Below are positions 55,358 to 63,064 of a DNA stretch of 64,000 nt, one piece after another. Both the position numbers and the translations under genes were made by a program. This DNA is from Methylacidimicrobium sp. B4. GTDB lineage: Bacteria; Verrucomicrobiota; Verrucomicrobiia; Methylacidiphilales; Methylacidiphilaceae. Every line of letters starts with the position of its first letter. Position 1 is the first letter of the stretch. The notes beneath the pieces were generated by a model. The model worked only from the letters and a program-made list of their open reading frames with translations. It was not told the origin of the DNA and made no database searches. Location: assembly GCF_017310545.1 (NCBI RefSeq), contig NZ_CP066203.1, positions 2,046,001-2,110,000 on the forward strand, given 5' to 3'.

Positions 55358-56454
55358 GCAAGCAACGCGTCGTCATCGCCTGTGGCGGCACGGGCGGGCA
55401 CCTCTTGCCGGGCCTTGCCGTCGCCGAAGAATTGCGGCGACGGGGCAAGGAGATTTGCCTGCTTCTTTCCGAAAAGCGAATCGACCGGACTGCCTTGGAG
55501 GGAGAGGGTGACTTCCCTTGGGAAACCCTTCCGACCATGGGATGGCCCGGAGCCCTTTCGGCGAGAACGCCGGCATTTTTTGGGAAGCTCGCGCTCAGCT
55601 GGTGGAACTGCCGGGCTCTCTTCCGCCGGTTGGCCCCGGAGGCGGTTCTCGGGATGGGGGGCTTTTTGAGCGCAGTCCCCATTCTGATCGCCAGGGGGCA
55701 GCGCATCCCGACCTTGCTTCACGAATCGAACGCCGTCCCCGGCCTGGTCACCCGCCTCTTTTGTCGCAAGGTCGACCGGCTCCTCCTCGGTTTCGAGGGC
55801 TGTCAGGAGCGTTTGCCGGGAGTCCCCTCGGTCGTGACGGGAACTCCGCTTCGCGCGAGGCTCCAGAGGGTTCCACGGGGCGAGGCGGCGGAGGCGCTCG
55901 GGCTTGCGTCCAATTGCTCGACCATTCTTGTCCTGGGGGGGAGCCAGGGCGCGCGGGCCTTGAATCGTCTCTTGCGAGAAGCGGCACCCGCCTTGGCCCA
56001 GGCCGTGAACCCGGTCCAGATTCTCCATCTTTCCGGTCCGGCGGAGCGCGAGGCTTGCTTGTCGGCCTACCGGGCACAGCGGATTCCCGCGCTCGTCGAG
56101 GGCTTCTCCCATCGAATGGATCTCTTTTACAGCCTGGCGGATGTCGCGGTGGCTCGCTCCGGAGCCGCAACCCTGGCGGAAGTCGCCTTCTATGGCCTGC
56201 CGACCATCCTTGTCCCCTTTCCCTTCGCCGCCGACGATCATCAACGCATCAACGCGAAAGCTTTCGTGGCGGCGGGAGCGAGTTTGGCCTACGATCAGGC
56301 CGCTTTGTCCGGAGAGACGTTGGCCCAGGCGCTCGGGGAGATCTTGAGCGACGAGAGGAGGCGGCGAGCGATGGGCGCCGCGGCGGCGGGCTTGGCGCGA
56401 CCGGACGCGGCCAGGATGGTCGCGGAGGAGGTGGAGCAATGCATGCAACAGTGA
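55354..56454 (+). CDS. murG: UDP-GlcNAc transferase MurG
   Basis: 366 residues from the ATG at 55354 (ATGA overlap with ftsW). The GT-B motifs are ACGGTGGHLLPGLAVAEEL, LHESNAVPGLVTRLF, LGGSQGARALN, and RSGAATLAEVAFYGLPTILV. It adds GlcNAc to lipid I to make lipid II at the inner face of the inner membrane. Its end overlaps the murC-murB start. Confidence 0.95.
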   Translation: MSKQRVVIACGGTGGHLLPGLAVAEELRRRGKEICLLLSEKRIDRTALEGEGDFPWETLPTMGWPGALSARTPAFFGKLALSWWNCRALFRRLAPEAVLGMGGFLSAVPILIARGQRIPTLLHESNAVPGLVTRLFCRKVDRLLLGFEGCQERLPGVPSVVTGTPLRARLQRVPRGEAAEALGLASNCSTILVLGGSQGARALNRLLREAAPALAQAVNPVQILHLSGPAEREACLSAYRAQRIPALVEGFSHRMDLFYSLADVAVARSGAATLAEVAFYGLPTILVPFPFAADDHQRINAKAFVAAGASLAYDQAALSGETLAQALGEILSDERRRRAMGAAAAGLARPDAARMVAEEVEQCMQQ

Positions 56455-58739
56455 CGGGTTCCTGGACCGGCTGCCTGAGCCGGCCGGCCCGAATTCATCT
56501 TGTCGGCGTGGCGGGCTCCGGGGTGGGGCCGCTCGCCCGCCTCCTGCTGCTTCAGGGACATCATGTCTCCGGATCGGATCGGCGCAGGACTCCCGCCGTC
56601 GCGGATCTCGAGGGGCTGGGACTGCACTTCTCCTTCGGTCACGACGGTGATCTTCCCGATGGGGTCGAGCTTCTGGTCTATTCGTCGGCCGTTCGGGAGG
56701 ACAACCCCGAGCGCCGGGTTGCCGCCGCCCGGGGGATTCCGACCGCGCGAAGAGCCGATCTGCTCCAGGAGCTTTGCCGGGCGAAGAAGTCCATCGTCAT
56801 TGCGGGAATGCACGGAAAGACGACGACGACGGCCCTCCTCGCCCACATCCTGCGCCGGAGCGGATGGGAGCCCTCCTACTACGTCGGAGGCGATGCGCCT
56901 GTTCTGGGCGCGAGCTCGGATTGGGGCCGAGGGGACTATATGGTCGTCGAGGGCGACGAGAGCGACGGCACGCTCGCTTCCTTTGAGCCCTCGCATGCCG
57001 TGCTGTTGAACGTGGAGGAGGAGCATCTGGATTTTTATCCGGGCATGGAAGCCATCCTCAATGTCTTTGCGGCCTTCCTCGACCGCTGCGTGGGCAAGAT
57101 CGTCTATTGCTCGGATGATCGGCATGCTTCGGCGCTTTGCGCCCGGCGAAGGAATGCGGTGAGCTACGGCCTGGGCTCCGAGGGTCGGTACCGCGCCGAG
57201 CGGGTCGAGCTAGGGCCCTTCGAGAGCACGTTTCTCCTGGTCGTCGGCGGAGAGCCGCTCGGCGAGGTCCGCGTGCCGCTCCCGGGAAGGCAAAATGTCC
57301 AGAACGCTCTGGCCGGAATCGCCCTGAGCCTGGAGCTCGGGCTTCCTTTTGCCGATATTGCTCTGGCCATGGCGGGCTTCCGGGGCGTCAAGCGGCGCTT
57401 CGAGGTGCTCTTCGCCGGCCCTTCTTTTCTGGTTGTCGATGACTACGCGCATCATCCCACGGAGATTCGCGCCACGCTTGCTGCCGCCCGGGGGGCAGGC
57501 CGGCAGCGGGTGGTGGCCCTTTTTCAGCCCCATCGCTATTCCCGGGCGCATGGGCTAAAACGGGAATTCGCGACGGCCTTTCGAGGGGCGGATCTGGTCC
57601 TGGTAACGGATATCTATGGCGCGGGTGAGCCGCCGATCGAAGGGGTAAGCTCGGAGCGGCTGGCGCGAATGATCGCCGAGGGCAGCGCAGTGCAGGCGCT
57701 CTCGGCCCGCAGCGTCTCGGAGGCCAAGAAGGTAGCGGCCGCGAGCCTCCGCCCGGGCGACCTCTTCCTGGCGCTGGGAGCCGGCGATGTGCACCGGGTG
57801 GCTCGAGCGCTCGCTACGCAATGCTCCCTTTACGAGGAGCTGCGGCGATCCCTTTCGCCATCGGCTCTGCTCTCCCTCTCGGAAAGCCTGGGCGCTCATA
57901 CGGCCTCCGGTTTGGGAGGGCCTGCAGAACTCTGGTGTGAGCCGGCAAGCCGGGAAGACCTCTGTCGCGCAGTTGAGCTTGCCGATCGCCAGAGGCTACC
58001 CCTCACGGTCATCGGCAGCGGTGCGGGCTGCTTGATTGGCGATGGAGGGGTGCGCGGCCTCTGCGTGAGCCTGCGCCATCCTGCCTTCTGCCAAGTGATC
58101 GCCGACTCGGGACCGGGACGGGTCACGGTCGGTGGCGGGGCTCTCCTGGGTCAAGTCGCCACCGAAACCGCTCGCCAAGGAGTAGAGGGATTTTCCTTTC
58201 TCGCGGACGCCACTGGCACGATCGGCGCTTTGCTGGCCCGTGGGGCGTGCGCGCTGAAGCAGCGCCTCCTCGATCGCCTCGAGGAGGTGGTTCTGGTCGA
58301 TCGAAAGGGAGAGTGGCGGACCCTTTGTCGAGGGGAAAGCGATGCCTGGCCGGAAGACGGAGCCTGGGGCCCGCTCGGCATCATTGTCGGCATGAAGCTG
58401 CGGCCCATTCCTTTCCGGAAGGGGGAAGCTCCTTGGGCGCCGCTTTCGGACTCCGGGAGGGATGCGGCTTTCGGGATGAGCGACCGCTGGCTCGACCGAG
58501 TCTTCCGGGATCCGGGGGGAGAGGGGATTCGCCAGCTTTGGAAGGGATTGGGCCCGGATCCGATCGAGATCGGAGGGGCTTGGAGCGAGCCGTTGGTTCC
58601 GAACCGGATTTGGTTGCGGGAGGGAGCGAGGACCGCGGATGTGCTCGCCCTCGTGGAGGAAATTCGAAAGCGCTTGCGGGAAGGGAATGGTGTCGAGCTG
58701 GTTCCCGACCTTGTCATCGTCGGAGAGGAGGAGTGGTGA
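56439..58739 (+). CDS. murC: MurC ligase fused to a degenerate MurB-like domain
   Basis: 766 residues from the ATG at 56439, which has a near-perfect AGGAGGTG site; a GTG at 56451 is an alternative. The MurC half (1 to about 480) is intact: GVAGSGVG near 23, P-loop GMHGKTTTT at 123-131, EGDESDGTLASF, DDYAHHPTEI, and LFQPHRYSR. It ligates L-Ala to UDP-MurNAc. The remaining about 280 residues follow the MurB fold order (SGAGCLIGD near 526, GTIGALLARG near 592) but lack catalytic residues: the usual Ser in GSxFKNP is Arg687 (DRVFRDP), and the C-terminal LEPEV is LVPDL. The reductase function is therefore doubtful. Confidence 0.88.
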   Translation: MHATVTGSWTGCLSRPARIHLVGVAGSGVGPLARLLLLQGHHVSGSDRRRTPAVADLEGLGLHFSFGHDGDLPDGVELLVYSSAVREDNPERRVAAARGIPTARRADLLQELCRAKKSIVIAGMHGKTTTTALLAHILRRSGWEPSYYVGGDAPVLGASSDWGRGDYMVVEGDESDGTLASFEPSHAVLLNVEEEHLDFYPGMEAILNVFAAFLDRCVGKIVYCSDDRHASALCARRRNAVSYGLGSEGRYRAERVELGPFESTFLLVVGGEPLGEVRVPLPGRQNVQNALAGIALSLELGLPFADIALAMAGFRGVKRRFEVLFAGPSFLVVDDYAHHPTEIRATLAAARGAGRQRVVALFQPHRYSRAHGLKREFATAFRGADLVLVTDIYGAGEPPIEGVSSERLARMIAEGSAVQALSARSVSEAKKVAAASLRPGDLFLALGAGDVHRVARALATQCSLYEELRRSLSPSALLSLSESLGAHTASGLGGPAELWCEPASREDLCRAVELADRQRLPLTVIGSGAGCLIGDGGVRGLCVSLRHPAFCQVIADSGPGRVTVGGGALLGQVATETARQGVEGFSFLADATGTIGALLARGACALKQRLLDRLEEVVLVDRKGEWRTLCRGESDAWPEDGAWGPLGIIVGMKLRPIPFRKGEAPWAPLSDSGRDAAFGMSDRWLDRVFRDPGGEGIRQLWKGLGPDPIEIGGAWSEPLVPNRIWLREGARTADVLALVEEIRKRLREGNGVELVPDLVIVGEEEW

Positions 58740-59644
58740 ACCAGGAGCTTCGGGTGGCGATACTGGAAGGGGGTCCTTCGCACGAAAGGGAAGTTTCCTT
58801 GCGAACGGGAGAGGCCGTGACGGCCGCTTTGCGGCAATTGGGCTACCCGGTCGAGGAGATCGATCCGCGGGATGGGGACGTCCTCCTTCCGGAAGGCACC
58901 GACATCGTCTTTCTCTGCTTGCATGGAACCTTCGGGGAGGACGGACAGGTCCAGAGGCTGCTCCTGCGACGGGGGCTCCCGTTCACGGGCAGCGGTGCCG
59001 ACGCGAGCGAGCGGGCCTTCGATAAGTCGTGGAGCAAGGAAATCTTCCGAAAAGCCGGCGTTCCCACTCCGGATTGGACCCTGGCGCGCTCATCGGTCGA
59101 GCTCCCGCTTGCCCTTCCTTTCGTGATCAAGCCGGCGCGGCAGGGGTCGAGCATCGGGGTCAGCCGGGTTTTCGAGGAGAAGGACTATCCGGAAGCCCTC
59201 GCGCGGGCGACGGCCGAAGATCATCTCGTGGTGGCGGAAGCCTATATCGAGGGACGAGAGCTCACAGTGGGCATCCTGGGGGAAAACGTCCTGCCGATCG
59301 TCGAGATCCGGCCCAAGGCGGGCTTTTACGATTACCGCAACAAGTACACATCCGGGGCTAGCGAATATCTCTGTCCGGCCCCTCTCCCGTCCGACGCGGC
59401 CCAATCGGTCGCCGCAATCGCCCGCGCTGCCTATCGATCGCTCGGTTGCTCGGTCTACGGGAGGGTGGATGTGCTTCTGGACGGAGCCGGGAATCCCTGG
59501 GTTCTGGAGGTGAACACGATTCCCGGAATGACGGAGACCAGCCTCTTCCCGAAAGCGGCCCAGGCGGCCGGAATCGACTTTCCGCAGCTCTGCGAAGAGG
59601 TCCTCCAGCTTTCGTGGATCGAACGGAACCGTCAATCGAGATGA
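58736..59644 (+). CDS. ddl: D-alanine--D-alanine ligase
   Basis: 302 residues from GTG overlapping the previous stop (GTGA). The ATP-grasp enzyme motifs are present: EGGPSHEREVSLRTG, CLHGTFGEDGQVQ, FVIKPARQGSSIGV, and metal-binding VLEVNTIPGMTETS. It makes the D-Ala-D-Ala used by MurF. It overlaps ftsQ as ATGA. Confidence 0.94.
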   Translation: MNQELRVAILEGGPSHEREVSLRTGEAVTAALRQLGYPVEEIDPRDGDVLLPEGTDIVFLCLHGTFGEDGQVQRLLLRRGLPFTGSGADASERAFDKSWSKEIFRKAGVPTPDWTLARSSVELPLALPFVIKPARQGSSIGVSRVFEEKDYPEALARATAEDHLVVAEAYIEGRELTVGILGENVLPIVEIRPKAGFYDYRNKYTSGASEYLCPAPLPSDAAQSVAAIARAAYRSLGCSVYGRVDVLLDGAGNPWVLEVNTIPGMTETSLFPKAAQAAGIDFPQLCEEVLQLSWIERNRQSR

Positions 59645-60501
59645 ACCACTTCCGCAAGCCCAACCGGAGAAGGCCCTCGACCCGGAGCGTCCTGCAGACG
59701 AAGGCGGGAGCGCAGCAGCGAAGGCGACTCTTCCTGCGGCGCATCGCCTCGCTTGTGCTGATCCTGGCAGGCCTGGTCAGCATCGCCGGCGGGGGTTACT
59801 ACGTGGGAACCCGATTGGCGCTCCCGTTTTTGTCGACAGACTCGCGCTTTGCCTTGCAGGAAGTCGTGCTCGAGGGCACCGAACGCCTTCCTCGCAAGGA
59901 GATCCTGGCCGCTTCCGGGCTGCGCCTGGGTCAAAACCTGCTGAGCATCTCGCTGCCGGAAGTCTACAAGGCCGTTTCGTCGCTCCCCTATGTGCAGCGA
60001 GCGTCGGTTCGCCGGGAGCTTCCCAATCGCATTGAGATTACCATTGAGGAGCGGGTCCCGCTCGCAAAAGTCTGGACCAAGGCCAAGCGATTTTCCGGCC
60101 AGAGCTTGTGCGTCGATTTCCAAGGGGTGGTCTTCGTAGCGCGCAGGGGTGAGGTCGTTGCCCTTCTCCCCGAGCTCGAAGGCGTGCCGTCCGATGATCT
60201 GGAGATCGGGAATCGGTTGCATACACCGGAATGTCGGGCGGCGCTGCACCTGCTCCGCCTGTTGCAAGGGACCCCTTCCTTGCGCAATCTCCTGGATCCG
60301 GCGAGCCTCGACGTCTCGGGTCATCTCTGCCTGAGGGTTGTCACCCGAGATGGGGTGGGCATCGTCTTGCGTCTGGACCATCTGGAGAGACAGATGAAGA
60401 GGCTGCAAAAGATTTATGTTTTTTCGCAGAGCCGCGGTCGCAAGGTGGCTTCCGTCGATCTGACGCCGGAGCAGAATGTTCCGGTGATTTTCGAGTATTA
60501 G
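59641..60501 (+). CDS. ftsQ: Divisome protein FtsQ
   Basis: 286 residues from ATG. A basic cytoplasmic tail (about 1-33, many Arg) is followed by a membrane segment (about 36-55, IASLVLILAGLVSIAGGGYY) and a POTRA domain (FALQEVVLEGTERLPRKEIL, ending RELPNRIEITIEERVPLA), then the FtsQ beta domain. It bridges cytoplasmic and periplasmic divisome parts. The position between ddl and ftsA is canonical. Confidence 0.9.
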   Translation: MNHFRKPNRRRPSTRSVLQTKAGAQQRRRLFLRRIASLVLILAGLVSIAGGGYYVGTRLALPFLSTDSRFALQEVVLEGTERLPRKEILAASGLRLGQNLLSISLPEVYKAVSSLPYVQRASVRRELPNRIEITIEERVPLAKVWTKAKRFSGQSLCVDFQGVVFVARRGEVVALLPELEGVPSDDLEIGNRLHTPECRAALHLLRLLQGTPSLRNLLDPASLDVSGHLCLRVVTRDGVGIVLRLDHLERQMKRLQKIYVFSQSRGRKVASVDLTPEQNVPVIFEY

Positions 60502-60511
60502 GAGAGCTTCG

Positions 60512-61747
60512 ATGTTCGGCCACAAATCTCGGTCGGTCCTCGTCGGGCTGGAGGCGGGAACCAGCAAGATCAAGGCGGCCGTCGCGGAGCTCAATGGCCA
60601 AGGATCCCTGATTCTCCTCGGAGTGTCCGAGAGCCCTTCGACGCATATTCGGAAGTGCGAGATCACCGACTTCGAGATGACGCAGAAAGCGATCCACCAG
60701 GCGATCCTGGACGCGGAGGCAAAAATGGACGTCTCGATCGGAGAGGTCTACCTGGCGATCTCGGGCGCTCATATTCGCTCCTTCCAAAGCCGCCTTGCCC
60801 TCGATTTGGGGCAGGAAGGGGGGATGATCGAGGAGGGCCATTTGCGCGAGCTGCGCGAGCTGGTGCGGCAGCAAGTCCTGCCGCAGGGGCAGATCTTGCT
60901 CCATTATCTTCTGCAGACCTACATCCTGGACGACGGAACAGCGACGGCGAATCCCGTCGGCCTCTTCTCCCGCCGCCTCATGGCGGACTATCACCTGGTT
61001 TCCGGGATCGCAACGCGTCTCCAGACTACGGTTCACTGCGTGAAGGAGCTCTCGCTTCGGGTGAAGGGGTATGCCCTGTCGAGCTACGCGACCGCCCAGG
61101 CGCTCCTGACCCCGGAGCAGAAGAGCTTCGGATCGGTCGTCATCAACTGCGGAGCGGGAATCACCGATTACATCGTCTACCGGAATGGGTTTGTCGCCCA
61201 TTCGGGAACGCTCGGGGTAGGAGGGGACCACCTGACCAACGATCTCGCGGTCGCCCTGAAGATTCCGTTTCCCCGAGCCGAGGAGCTCAAGAAGGCTCAT
61301 GGCACGGTGGATTTGCGGGAAGAAGTGGCGTATCGCCGTGTCGGCCTGACGGCCGAGGGACCCTACGAGCAGCGATTCGCCCCGATGTCCTTGATCGCGG
61401 AAGTGCTTCAGGCGCGGCAGGCGGAGATCTTCGAGATCATTCGGGAAGACTTGGAAGATCAGCCGTTCTGGGAGGGCTTCTCGGGAACGATCTTCTTGAC
61501 GGGCGGAGGATCCCGGCTCGACGGCATCCAGAAATTGGCGACAAGGATCTTCGACCGGCCCGTGGAGGCCGCAAAGCCACTCGCCTTCGGCGGAGAGGTC
61601 TCCTGCGAGGGGAGGGAGGATTGGACGACCGTGCTGGGTCTGCTACGCTATGCGCGGATCGTGGAAATGCAGGAGAGCGGGGGCGGTCGATGGGACCGTA
61701 TGGGTCGGTCGCTACGTCGATTCCTTTCAGGGATCCGGTTCTTTTAG
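60512..61747 (+). CDS. ftsA: Cell-division ATPase-like protein FtsA
   Basis: 411 residues with GGAGAGC before the ATG. The actin-like fold is clear (AISGAHIRSFQSR, the subdomain 1C region, FLTGGGSRLDGIQKLATRIF), and the C-terminal SLRRFLSGIRFF is the membrane-binding amphipathic helix. Two nucleotide motifs differ from most FtsAs: phosphate loop 1 is GLEAGTSK (residues 12-19) instead of GLDIGTSK, and loop 2 is NCGAGITD (212-219) instead of DIGGGTTD. FtsA tethers FtsZ to the membrane. Confidence 0.9.
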   Translation: MFGHKSRSVLVGLEAGTSKIKAAVAELNGQGSLILLGVSESPSTHIRKCEITDFEMTQKAIHQAILDAEAKMDVSIGEVYLAISGAHIRSFQSRLALDLGQEGGMIEEGHLRELRELVRQQVLPQGQILLHYLLQTYILDDGTATANPVGLFSRRLMADYHLVSGIATRLQTTVHCVKELSLRVKGYALSSYATAQALLTPEQKSFGSVVINCGAGITDYIVYRNGFVAHSGTLGVGGDHLTNDLAVALKIPFPRAEELKKAHGTVDLREEVAYRRVGLTAEGPYEQRFAPMSLIAEVLQARQAEIFEIIREDLEDQPFWEGFSGTIFLTGGGSRLDGIQKLATRIFDRPVEAAKPLAFGGEVSCEGREDWTTVLGLLRYARIVEMQESGGGRWDRMGRSLRRFLSGIRFF

Positions 61748-61838
61748 ATGGGGCTCCGTGTCGATTCTTGTGGGAGACCTCCGCGTGAGAGAGCCGGAAA
61801 CTCATTGATGGACCCCTGAAAACGATCGAGGAGAGAGG

Positions 61839-62981
61839 ATGAGCGCGCGCATCGTGGGAGCGGGGGCGGTGGGGATCGATGTGGTCGACGAGTGGATCCT
61901 GCTCTCGGATGGCCCGACGGGGAGCCTTGCCTGCGACGGGGAGGCTTCCGCGGTCGAGGGGTCGCTCGCGTTGGAAAAGCTCCTCCTTGCCCCCGACCTC
62001 GCGAGCGGGCTCGGCTGCTTCGGCGGCCGCGATCTTGCTTGGCGGATGGTGGGGCAGGAAAATCAGAGGCTCGAAGCGCTGCTCAAGGACTGTTCCCGCT
62101 TGTTGATCGTGACCGGGCTTGCCGGAGCAACCGGCGCCACGGTCACGGAAGCCCTCGCCCTGAAAGCCGTGGAGCGGGAGATCTCGACTACGGTTTTTGC
62201 GATCCTCCCCTTTCCTTTCGAGACGGAGGAGCGACAGGCAGCGGCGCAGGCGACCCGTGACGCGCTCCCGGCCGAGGCTTCCCTCTTCCTTTTTCCACCA
62301 CCGACGCCCTCAGAAGAGCCCACCCCGGACGTCACCGCGGTGCGGCGAAGGTTGCGCGAATTCCAGAGTGCGCTCGCCCAATGGGTCGATGTCTGGTCGG
62401 GGATGGCTCGCGGGGTCGTTTCCCCTGCCCATTGGGGAGGCAGGGCGGAGACTTCTCCATTTACCGTCGCCGGGGCGATCGAGGATTGCCAGCTTTTCGC
62501 CGGAGCCGGACCGCGGCTCGACCTCTCCCTGCTGGGATTCCTGGAGGCGAGCGGATTCCGGCAAGCGGCCGAGAAGGCCGATCGTTGCCTGGCTTCCATT
62601 GAGGCACACGACGAGGTTTCTGGCGGGGAGGAGGAGCTCGCCAACCGCCTGCAAAAATTTCTCCCGAAGCGAGCACACCTCGACGTTCTCCGTCGAACCG
62701 CGGCTCGCTCGACAGAAAGCCGGATCTTGCTTCTCGTGGGACGAGACGCTTCCCGGCATCCGAAGGCGGTGTACCCGGAGCGGGATGAGCGGGAGCCGGC
62801 CCCGGAGCCGGAGCGAGCTCCGATCCGGCGCGTCTTGGCGGAACCGGAGGGGCGGCTTGTCCCTGCCTCCCAGGACGGCACCCCCTTTGCGAAAACCGCA
62901 GCTACCCTGCACAAAGGCGAAAATCTCGATATTCCTGCGTTCCGGCGGAGGAAGAGGGAGCCGGGCCTGGCGAGGGAATGA
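61839..62981 (+). CDS. ftsZ: Highly divergent FtsZ-like protein
   Basis: 380 residues with GAGGAGAGAGG before the ATG, 91 bases after ftsA. The FtsZ layout can be followed by eye: T1-like VGAGAVGIDVVD (6-17), GLGCFGGRDLAWRM (58-70), T4 region IVTGLAGATGATVTEALALK (90-109), PFPFETEERQAAAQ (124-137), a variable linker (about 300-360) and a C-terminal LDIPAFRRR (363-371), matching the FtsZ peptide that binds FtsA. Yet the tubulin signature GGGTGTG reads GLAGATGA, and the T7 loop (NLDFADV in normal FtsZ) appears as SPAHWGG near 195-201, without the catalytic Asp residues. GTP hydrolysis is therefore in doubt. No other ftsZ is present. Confidence 0.75.
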   Translation: MSARIVGAGAVGIDVVDEWILLSDGPTGSLACDGEASAVEGSLALEKLLLAPDLASGLGCFGGRDLAWRMVGQENQRLEALLKDCSRLLIVTGLAGATGATVTEALALKAVEREISTTVFAILPFPFETEERQAAAQATRDALPAEASLFLFPPPTPSEEPTPDVTAVRRRLREFQSALAQWVDVWSGMARGVVSPAHWGGRAETSPFTVAGAIEDCQLFAGAGPRLDLSLLGFLEASGFRQAAEKADRCLASIEAHDEVSGGEEELANRLQKFLPKRAHLDVLRRTAARSTESRILLLVGRDASRHPKAVYPERDEREPAPEPERAPIRRVLAEPEGRLVPASQDGTPFAKTAATLHKGENLDIPAFRRRKREPGLARE

Positions 62982-63064
62982 TTTTCGAAGGACGGAAAGC
63001 CGGTTTGGACCTTGCTTGCAGAGATGGGGGATCGTGCCAGAGAGGGGAGCGCGGCGGATTGAGT

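Noticed and set aside
55518-56438. N-terminal extension of the MurC-MurB protein over murG
   Set aside because: It runs inside MurG, lacks MurC similarity, and a near-perfect ribosome site marks the start at 56439.
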